A stretch of 8,101 nt of DNA, taken from positions 1 through 8,101 of the forward strand of contig WTHH01000375.1 of the NCBI GenBank assembly GCA_011523195.1. Direction: 5' to 3'. Positions 1 through 6,295 of this stretch are shown one piece after another; position 1 is the stretch's first letter, and the number at the start of each line of letters is the position of its first letter. The DNA comes from Verrucomicrobiales bacterium. Its GTDB lineage: Bacteria; Verrucomicrobiota; Verrucomicrobiia; Limisphaerales; UBA1096. The notes under the pieces were generated by a model. It was not told the DNA's origin and made no database searches. It saw only the letters and a list, made by a program, of their open reading frames with translations. Made by a program: the position numbers and the translations under genes.

Positions 1-487
1 CGGGCATTTGCGTCAATTAATCTTGCCTCGGGAAAGACCCGCTACCGGCCAGGCGACCAGCATTGCTAAGCCGCTGCAGCGGATTGTGGAGGTGGTCAAC
101 AAACGCGGCCTGATGGTCATGATCTCCGATCTACTCGCCCCTGTGGAGGAAATGGAGGCCAAGCTCGGCCGCTTGACTGCCACCGGCCATGACGTCGTGG
201 TGTTACGCGTCCTCGATCCGCGCGAGATTGATTTCGATTTCGAAGACGCCCTGCTCTTTCACGATGTGGAATCGGAGAAGGATCTGTTCATCGATCCATC
301 CGCCGCCAAGCGCAATTACCTGCAACGCTTTGCCGAACACGGCGACGCCGCCCGGGCCGTCTGCTCCAAGCTGGGGGCGGACTACCTGCAGGTGACCACC
401 GACGAGCCGCTGGATCAGGTGCTCGCCAATTATCTCCGTCAACGCCAACGCCGCGGCAAAACCATTCAACGCCACGCCAACGCATGA
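1..487 (+). CDS. DUF58 family protein, C-terminal part (5' end outside window)
   Basis: The frame is open from the left edge (first full codon at base 2) to the TGA at 485-487, giving 161 visible residues. DUF58 proteins are usually about 300 residues, so roughly the second half is present. A TTG at base 8 could be read as a start, but it lies inside the conserved domain and is not the real one. Visible signatures are RGLMVMISDLL at residues 35-45 (the vWA-like strand ending in Ser-Asp), the GHDVVVLRVLDPREIDF stretch at about 62-78, LFHDVES at 85-91, a DPSAAKRNYLQRFAEH segment at 98-113 and a TTDEPLDQVLANYL helix at 132-145. These match the usual DUF58 order. DUF58 proteins are soluble or membrane-linked partners commonly encoded next to MoxR AAA+ ATPases; their biochemical role is not established. 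The stop overlaps the next start (ATGA), implying translational coupling. The family call is firm; any function is inferred. Confidence 0.9.
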   Translation, partial: GHLRQLILPRERPATGQATSIAKPLQRIVEVVNKRGLMVMISDLLAPVEEMEAKLGRLTATGHDVVVLRVLDPREIDFDFEDALLFHDVESEKDLFIDPSAAKRNYLQRFAEHGDAARAVCSKLGADYLQVTTDEPLDQVLANYLRQRQRRGKTIQRHANA

Positions 488-2568
488 GTTTCCTCGCCCC
501 ACTCTTTCTGCTCGGTGGCCTAGCCATTGCCGGTCCGGTGTTGTTCCATCTCATCCGGCGTAACACGCGTGAAAGATTCACCTTCAGCTCGCTCATGTTT
601 CTGCGAGCCGATCCGCCGAAGGTCACGCGCAAGAGCCGACTGGAAGATATCCTGCTCCTGCTAGTCCGCTGCGCCCTGCTGGCGGTGATGGCGCTCGCCT
701 TTTCGCGGCCGTTCATGCGCAACACCGTTACTGGCGGTCACGACGCCACAATCGGCCAACGGATCGTGTTGCTGATCGACACCAGCGCCAGCATGCAGCG
801 CGCGGGTATTTGGGAGAAAACCCTAAACGAAGCGCGCACCGCATTGGCTGAGGTGCAACCTTCCGACTCTTTTTCCATCCTGACCTTCAACGGCCAAACC
901 CAGCCGCTGCTGCGGTTTGACCAATGGCGCGACCTGCCCGAGCCCAGCCGATTACCCGCCGCCCGCGAAGCCCTGAACGGTCTGCAACCCGGCTGGGGCA
1001 GCACGCATCTGGGCAACGCCATACTCACCGCTGCCGAATTGCTGGAGGAAAACCCGCACACCGGCCCGCAACAGATCATTGTCCTCACCGATCGGCAGGA
1101 AAGCGCGCAACTGGACGGCCTACAGGGCCATGACTGGCCGACCGGGCTGCAACTCACGATGAAAACGGTGGCACCCACCGACGTCGGCAATGCCGGACTC
1201 CAACTGGCGCCCAGCCTCGCGACCGAGGATACCGACCGCACCAGTCAACGCGTGCGCGTGACCAACTCCGGCGATGCCGCTCGCGAACAGTTCCAACTCG
1301 CCTGGCGCCAAGGCGACACCACGCACACCAACACCGTGCCCGTGTATGTGCCCGCCGGCCAAAGTCGCACGCTCACCGCGCCCCGCCGCCCTGCGGGACC
1401 TAATTGGCAACTCGCTCTGCTTGGCGATTCCGAGACGTTTGATAACACCCTGCATATCGCACCTCTCACGCCGGAGCCAGTGCGCATCCATTATCTTGGC
1501 CGCGAATCGGCCGAAAACACGGAGGCCATGCGCTTTTATCTCGAGCGCGCTTTCTCCACCACGCGACTGCAACATGTGGAGGTGCTCACGCATTTGCCAT
1601 CGGCGCTGGAGGGTAAACTGGCGCATCCGGATGATCGCCTGTTGATCATTGGCGAACCGATCGAGGCGAAGCATATGGATCGTGTGCGGCAGTTTGCCGA
1701 AAGCGGACACTCGGTGCTGCTGGCGCTGAAGAGCGACGCGATGGCGGGCACGTTGACCGCGCTGGCGAAGTCCGGGCCCATACCGTTGCGCGAGGCGAGC
1801 GTGGAGAAATACGCGCTGCTCAGTCAGGTGGATTTCGAGCACCCCCTGCTGGCGCCATTCAACGAACCCCGCTTCAGTGATTTTACCAAAATCCATTTCT
1901 GGAAACATCGCACGCTGAACCCAGCCCGATTGCCCGGCGCGCGCGTGCTGGCGCGGTTTGATGACGGCGATCCGGCGCTGCTCGATTTGCCGCTCGGTCG
2001 CGGCCATCTGTTTGTGCTCACCAGCGGCTGGCATCCGGCCGACAGCCAACTCGCACTGGCCAGTAAGTTTGTGCCCCTGCTCTATTCGATGCTGGAGCTG
2101 GGTCAAACCGGCGGGCGGCTGAAGACCGCGTATTTTGTCGGTCAACCAGTCACGCTCCCCGGCGAAACAGACACGGTCCGCACCGTTACCGGCCCGGGAT
2201 CGGACGCGCAAATTCCCGCCGGTCAGAGTGGTTTTCACGCCGATCAACCCGGCCTATTTACGCTGCAAGGATCACGGCCGGTGACCTTTGCTGTGAATGT
2301 GCCTGCTCGTGAAAGCCGCACCGAACCTCTGGCGCCTGAGCGCTTGGATGGGTTAAACCTCCCCTTTGCCCCGGAATCAGTTGAAAAGGCCGAAATCGAG
2401 CAGAACCGGGAACAAACTTTGATCGACGAACAACTCGAAAAACGTCAGAAAATATGGCGCTGGCTAATCGTGGCAGCGATCATGCTGGTGTTATTGGAGA
2501 CATGGCTGGGCGGCTGGCTCTGGCGCAAACCCGCCGCCGCCGCTGAATCCCCCGGAGAGGCAACATGA
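484..2568 (+). CDS. BatA-type membrane protein with intact vWA domain and GATase-like C-terminal region
   Basis: This 694-residue protein opens with a BatA (aerotolerance-regulator N-terminal) segment: helix at 5-24, an Arg/Lys-rich loop containing FTFSSLMFLR (33-41), and a second helix at about 55-73. A vWA domain follows, with a complete MIDAS metal site: D99-T-S-A-S103, T174 in GSTHLG and D203 in VLTDRQES. Residues about 225-325 look like a beta-rich linker. Residues about 330-540 resemble a class I amidotransferase-like fold (RIHYLGRES, then a LLIIGEPIE strand, then HPLLAPFNEPRFSDFTKIHFWKHR-type sequence, then GRGHLFVLTSGWHP). A third helix (about 657-680) ends in a short Arg/Lys-containing tail. 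By the positive-inside rule the large domains sit outside the cytoplasm. The ATG is chosen because it forms an ATGA overlap with the upstream stop and begins directly before the hydrophobic BatA helix; no Shine-Dalgarno is visible. Its precise role is unknown; a MoxR/vWA chaperone-like assembly is the inferred context. Confidence 0.88.
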   Translation: MSFLAPLFLLGGLAIAGPVLFHLIRRNTRERFTFSSLMFLRADPPKVTRKSRLEDILLLLVRCALLAVMALAFSRPFMRNTVTGGHDATIGQRIVLLIDTSASMQRAGIWEKTLNEARTALAEVQPSDSFSILTFNGQTQPLLRFDQWRDLPEPSRLPAAREALNGLQPGWGSTHLGNAILTAAELLEENPHTGPQQIIVLTDRQESAQLDGLQGHDWPTGLQLTMKTVAPTDVGNAGLQLAPSLATEDTDRTSQRVRVTNSGDAAREQFQLAWRQGDTTHTNTVPVYVPAGQSRTLTAPRRPAGPNWQLALLGDSETFDNTLHIAPLTPEPVRIHYLGRESAENTEAMRFYLERAFSTTRLQHVEVLTHLPSALEGKLAHPDDRLLIIGEPIEAKHMDRVRQFAESGHSVLLALKSDAMAGTLTALAKSGPIPLREASVEKYALLSQVDFEHPLLAPFNEPRFSDFTKIHFWKHRTLNPARLPGARVLARFDDGDPALLDLPLGRGHLFVLTSGWHPADSQLALASKFVPLLYSMLELGQTGGRLKTAYFVGQPVTLPGETDTVRTVTGPGSDAQIPAGQSGFHADQPGLFTLQGSRPVTFAVNVPARESRTEPLAPERLDGLNLPFAPESVEKAEIEQNREQTLIDEQLEKRQKIWRWLIVAAIMLVLLETWLGGWLWRKPAAAAESPGEAT
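2554..2560 (+). promoter_or_regulatory. Ribosome binding site for the long coiled-coil gene
   Basis: GGAGAGG lies 4 bases before the ATG at 2565 (the GGAG core is 7 bases away) and sits inside the last codons of the BatA/vWA gene. It is the only clear Shine-Dalgarno sequence before a start in this window, and it supports the ATGA-overlapping start of the third gene. Confidence 0.75.
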
Positions 2569-5500
2569 ACGAACTCAAACGCATCCTCCACCCCATTATT
2601 CGCCGCCAACAACAATGGCGCACATGGAACCAAATGCTCTACTGGTGGTGCGCACTGGCCACCGTGTCCGGAGTCATCCTCATCCGCGCGCAGTCCGGCG
2701 ACGTGTTCCCCGCATGGACCGCGCTGGCTCTGGGCGGAGCGCTCTTGCTTGGTACGTTTGTGGTGTTGTGGATGAATATCTCACGCGGACGATTCGACTA
2801 TCAGCAACTCGCCCGGGACATTGAGGCAGAGCATCCCGAATTGCACGCCACCCTGCTCACTGCCATCGAACAACAGCCCGATCCCGATTCTGGCGAATAC
2901 AACTTTCTGCAGGAACGCGTCATCAACGACGCTAAAGCCGCCTATGAGCAATCGCAGTTCTGCAAAGTGATCCCCCGCAGCAAACTCCTCGCCCTGCAGG
3001 CCGCGCTTACCCTGCTGTTTCTCATGACCTGCATGTGCCTCGGCAAGCTGCATCAACTGCCTCAGACCCCCACCCTAGCCCAAGCCTCAGGCCAAAAGGA
3101 ATCCGTGACGGAAGAAATCGCTAGGCAGGCACAGCTGGATCAGGTGGAGCCGGGCAATACTGAGGTGGAACGCGGCACCCCGCTGGCCGTGCTTGCCCAC
3201 TTCACCCATCAAGCGCCGGACCACGCCACGCTGGTGATCCGCGATCCACAGGGCACCAGACGCATTGATCTTACCAAGAACCTCGACGACCCCATCTTCG
3301 GTGCCACCCTGCCCATCGTGGATCAGGCGTTTTCCTATCACGTGGAATACGATGGCGAGCAATCCGAAACCTATCAGGTGAACGTGTTCGAGTTCCCCAC
3401 GCTCGACCGCGCCGATGCCGCGCTGGAATACCCCTCCTACACCCGGTTGCCCAGCCGAACCGTGGAAGACACCCGCCGCCTTAGCGCCGTGGAAGGCACG
3501 CAACTCTCCTACCGGTTTCACCTAAACAAACCCGTGCAAAGTGCGCGTCTCGTCGGTCCTGATGACCAGCCCATCGACCTCAAGGTTCATGCCGGTCAGC
3601 CATTGGCCGAGTTACCGCCGTTGGCGCTAACCCAAACCCAATCCTGGAAACTCGAGCTCACGGATGCGGCCGGCCGCCAAAACAAAATCGCGCCGCGAAT
3701 TGAGGTTTCGGTATACGCCAACAAACCGCCGGTCATTCGCGTCAGCAGCCCCCATGGCGATCAGCAGGTGTCGCCGCTGGAGGAAGTCGATTACGCCGCC
3801 GAAATAGAGGACGACTTCGGCCTCGGTCGCTACGGTCTCACCTACAACATCAACGGCGGCGAAATGCAGGAAATCCCCCTCGGCCAACCCGCTCCCGGCA
3901 ACACCAAGGCCTTCGCCCGCCACCTGCTAGCGCTGGAAACCCTTGAAGTGGAACCGGATCAACTCATCAACTGGTTCTTCTGGGCCGAAGACGCCGGGAC
4001 CGACGGCCAACCGCGCCGCGCTTACAGCGATATGTTCTTTGCCGAGATCCGGCCCTTCGAGCAAATCTTTCGTCAAGGTGATCCCAGCCAACAACAACAG
4101 CAGCAACAACAGCAACAGCAATCCCCCAATCAACAGACCGAGGAACTGATCAAGCTGCAGAAACAAATCATCAACGCCACCTGGAAGCTTCGTCGCCAAC
4201 CCGCCACTTTGACCAAGGACGCGCCCGTATTGGTTGAGGGCCAAACCCAAGCCCTGACCAAGGCGCGTGTACTCCTGGATAAAAGCAGCGACGAAAAAGC
4301 CACCGAACACATCAAGGCCGTGGTCGCTCACATGGAACGCGCCGTCAACCAACTCACCGAAGCCACGCAGAAAGCCGCCTCTCTATTGCCCGCTCTCGCC
4401 GCGGAACAGGCCGCCTACCAGTCCCTGCTCCGCCTGCAAGCCCATGAGTTTCAGGTCAGCCAACAGCAGCAACAACAATCCAGCCAGCAACAACAACAGC
4501 AATCCAATCAGCGCGCCCAGAGCCAATTGGATCAACTGGATCTGCGTAAACAGGAAGACCGCTACGAAACCGAGCGACAGGCCCGCAAGCTGGAGGAGCC
4601 CAAGCAGCGCGAGCAATTGCAGGTGCTCAGCCGACTGCGTGATCTCGCCCAGCGCCAGCAGGATCTCAATGAAAAACTCAAGGAACTCGAAAGCGCTCTG
4701 CGCGCCGCCGAAACCGCCAAGGCTAAAGAGGAAATCGAGCGCCAACTCAAACGGCTCCGCGAGGAGCAACGCCAGAATCTGGCCGATCTCGATGAGTTAA
4801 ACCAACGCATGGAGAAGCCTGAGAACCGCTCCGACATGCAGCCTCAACGTCAGCAGCTGGAGCAGACCCGTCAGCAAATGAACGAGGCCGCCGAGCAAAT
4901 GCAAAAGGGCCAGCTGTCCCAGGCCATCTCCAACTCCACTCGCGCCCAAAAAGACTTGCAGGAAATGCGCGATGATCTGCGAGAGAAAACCTCCAACCAA
5001 TTCGCCGAAGAAATGCGGACCATGCGCCGGGACGCCCGCGAGTTATCCGAGAAACAAAAAGAACTCAGCAACAAGCTGGATCAGGCCGAAAAGAAAAACG
5101 AACCCCGCAAATCGCTCACCGGCACCGACAACCAGAATGAGATCACCAAGGAACTCAACGATCAGCAAAAGAAACTCGAGAACCTTCTGGAGGACATGAA
5201 AAACGTCGTTGAGAAATCCGAGATCGCCGAGCCATTGCTTAACCGAAAGCTGTACCAAACATTCCGGGAGGCGCATCAGGATCAGGCCGACAAATCCCTC
5301 AAGGCCGCCGCCACGCTGCTTGAACAGAAGGAAGACGCCCTCCGCAACAATCAACTCCTGCGCACGCTCGACGAGATCATGGATAAAGATCCGGATAAGC
5401 AAAAGCTTATCGACCAGCTGCGCCAACGAGATTTCCGGCAAGCCTCCAAGACCCTCAGCGACCAGGGCCAACGCAAACTCGATGAGCTTAAGAAAGGTGT

Positions 5501-6269
5501 CGAACAAGCCGCCGAAAGCGTGCTCGGCAATGAAACCGAAGCCCTCAAATTCGCCGAGCAACAACTGGGCGAACTCAGCGAAGCGCTCAAAAACGAAAAG
5601 ACCGAAGCCACCGGCAAAAAGCCGAATGAACAAGCCGCCTCCAAGCCGCAACAGGGAAAACCCGGCCAACAGAAAGGCGATCCGAATGGCGAACAACCGA
5701 ATACCCAAAATAAACCGGCCCAAGCCCAAGGCGACCCGAAGGCGAATCAGCCAAACTCCCCCAACGAACAGGCCGGCCAACCCAACCAAAAACCAAACCC
5801 GCAAGGTCAACCCAATCAGCCCAACCAACCGACCCCACCAAATTCCCAAGCCCAGCAGGCTGGTCAGCAACCGCAGACCGGCCCGGCTTCGTTTTTGGAA
5901 AAAGGCTTCAACCGCAGTGAACGCGGCCAGAACCCCATCACCGGCGGGCACCATCGTGAATGGACGGATCGTCTGCGCGATGTGGAGGAAGCCGTTGACC
6001 GCCCTGAAGTCCGCGAGCAGGTGGCCCAGATCCGCGAAGACATCCGCAAGCTGAACACCGAGTTCCGTCGCAACAGCAAGGAGCCCGAGTGGGATTTGGT
6101 GGATAAAAAGATTTTAAAACCGCTCGATGAAGTCCGCCGCACCCTCGCCGAAGAACTGGCCAAGTCCGAGTCCGACCGTGCTCTCGTGCCGATCGACCGC
6201 GACCCCGTGCCCAGTCGCTTCAGTGATTTGGTGGAAAAATATTACGAGCGATTGGGCGAAGGCAAATAA
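2565..6269 (+). CDS. Large DUF4175-like membrane protein with Gln-rich coiled coil
   Basis: This 1234-residue protein has three predicted membrane helices (about 24-40, 51-70 and 141-160), putting the rest outside the cytoplasm. Residues about 185-500 look like Ig-like beta segments, with YPSYTRLPS at 289-297, EDDFGL at 415-420 and a RPFEQIF boundary at 496-502. An 11-Gln tract (509-519) begins a charged, Glu/Lys/Arg/Gln-rich coiled coil to about 1008, containing two further 6-Gln runs (633-638, 641-646). A Pro/Asn/Gln-rich, probably disordered linker spans about 1012-1107. A compact C-terminal domain ends in VPIDRDPVPSRFSDLVEKYY. The overall plan (N-terminal helices, then a long Gln-rich low-complexity region) resembles the DUF4175 / alphaproteobacterial low-complexity family, but this protein is longer and I cannot confirm a domain hit. 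The start is supported by GGAGAGG and the ATGA overlap. Function is unknown; a scaffold or stalk joining the two neighbouring vWA proteins is a guess from architecture and position. Confidence 0.85.
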   Translation: MNELKRILHPIIRRQQQWRTWNQMLYWWCALATVSGVILIRAQSGDVFPAWTALALGGALLLGTFVVLWMNISRGRFDYQQLARDIEAEHPELHATLLTAIEQQPDPDSGEYNFLQERVINDAKAAYEQSQFCKVIPRSKLLALQAALTLLFLMTCMCLGKLHQLPQTPTLAQASGQKESVTEEIARQAQLDQVEPGNTEVERGTPLAVLAHFTHQAPDHATLVIRDPQGTRRIDLTKNLDDPIFGATLPIVDQAFSYHVEYDGEQSETYQVNVFEFPTLDRADAALEYPSYTRLPSRTVEDTRRLSAVEGTQLSYRFHLNKPVQSARLVGPDDQPIDLKVHAGQPLAELPPLALTQTQSWKLELTDAAGRQNKIAPRIEVSVYANKPPVIRVSSPHGDQQVSPLEEVDYAAEIEDDFGLGRYGLTYNINGGEMQEIPLGQPAPGNTKAFARHLLALETLEVEPDQLINWFFWAEDAGTDGQPRRAYSDMFFAEIRPFEQIFRQGDPSQQQQQQQQQQQSPNQQTEELIKLQKQIINATWKLRRQPATLTKDAPVLVEGQTQALTKARVLLDKSSDEKATEHIKAVVAHMERAVNQLTEATQKAASLLPALAAEQAAYQSLLRLQAHEFQVSQQQQQQSSQQQQQQSNQRAQSQLDQLDLRKQEDRYETERQARKLEEPKQREQLQVLSRLRDLAQRQQDLNEKLKELESALRAAETAKAKEEIERQLKRLREEQRQNLADLDELNQRMEKPENRSDMQPQRQQLEQTRQQMNEAAEQMQKGQLSQAISNSTRAQKDLQEMRDDLREKTSNQFAEEMRTMRRDARELSEKQKELSNKLDQAEKKNEPRKSLTGTDNQNEITKELNDQQKKLENLLEDMKNVVEKSEIAEPLLNRKLYQTFREAHQDQADKSLKAAATLLEQKEDALRNNQLLRTLDEIMDKDPDKQKLIDQLRQRDFRQASKTLSDQGQRKLDELKKGVEQAAESVLGNETEALKFAEQQLGELSEALKNEKTEATGKKPNEQAASKPQQGKPGQQKGDPNGEQPNTQNKPAQAQGDPKANQPNSPNEQAGQPNQKPNPQGQPNQPNQPTPPNSQAQQAGQQPQTGPASFLEKGFNRSERGQNPITGGHHREWTDRLRDVEEAVDRPEVREQVAQIREDIRKLNTEFRRNSKEPEWDLVDKKILKPLDEVRRTLAEELAKSESDRALVPIDRDPVPSRFSDLVEKYYERLGEGK
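4089..4121 (+). repeat. CAA/CAG tract coding 11 consecutive glutamines
   Basis: Eleven in-frame CAR codons (seven CAA, four CAG, interspersed) encode Gln509-519 of the coiled-coil protein. The tract sits exactly between the beta-rich region and the start of the coiled coil. The mixed codons make it less slippage-prone than a pure repeat. Confidence 0.95.
4461..4502 (+). repeat. Paired CAA/CAG tracts coding Q6-SS-Q6
   Basis: Two runs of six glutamine codons (4461-4478 and 4485-4502) are separated by TCC AGC (Ser-Ser), giving Gln633-638 and Gln641-646. They interrupt the coiled coil and may act as a flexible hinge. Mixed CAA and CAG codons are used, as in the tract at 4089. Confidence 0.95.
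5598..5885 (+). other. Low-complexity Pro/Asn/Gln/Lys-rich linker within the coiled-coil protein
   Basis: Residues about 1012-1107 are almost entirely Gln, Asn, Pro, Lys, Gly and Ala, with the tripeptide Gln-Pro-Asn occurring five times and almost no hydrophobic residues. This is expected to be disordered. It separates the long coiled coil from the C-terminal domain that starts around FLEKGF (1110-1115). The frame remains open and in phase on both sides, so it is a real part of the protein and not a frameshifted stretch. Confidence 0.85.
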
Positions 6270-6295
6270 CCGGCGCCCACCACCCCGACACCCCA

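Noticed and set aside
1120..2247. 375-codon open frame on the minus strand inside the BatA/vWA gene
   Set aside because: It lies entirely antisense to a gene with clear domains; its translation has no recognisable motif and is explained by high GC content and codon bias of the + strand gene.
4089..4502. CRISPR-like or tandem-repeat array
   Set aside because: The periodicity is three bases and in frame, encoding glutamine runs; there are no spaced direct repeats.
5043..5954. 303-codon minus-strand frame coding a very hydrophobic, Leu/Phe/Gly-rich protein
   Set aside because: The hydrophobicity is the mirror image of the Glu/Lys/Gln/Asn codons of the coiled coil and linker on the + strand (reverse complements of GAA, AAA, CAA and AAC give Phe, Leu and Val type codons). 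It is a shadow, not a membrane protein.
4267..6054. Alternate + strand frames rich in Arg, Ser, Asn and Pro within the coiled-coil gene
   Set aside because: These are frame-shifted readings of the repetitive Gln/Lys/Glu codons. The main frame is uninterrupted from 2565 to 6269 and carries recognisable features on both sides, so neither a frameshift nor a nested gene is needed.
6270..6295. Possible terminator or promoter in the only intergenic gap
   Set aside because: The 26 bases are C-rich with no inverted repeat, no T-run and no room for promoter boxes.
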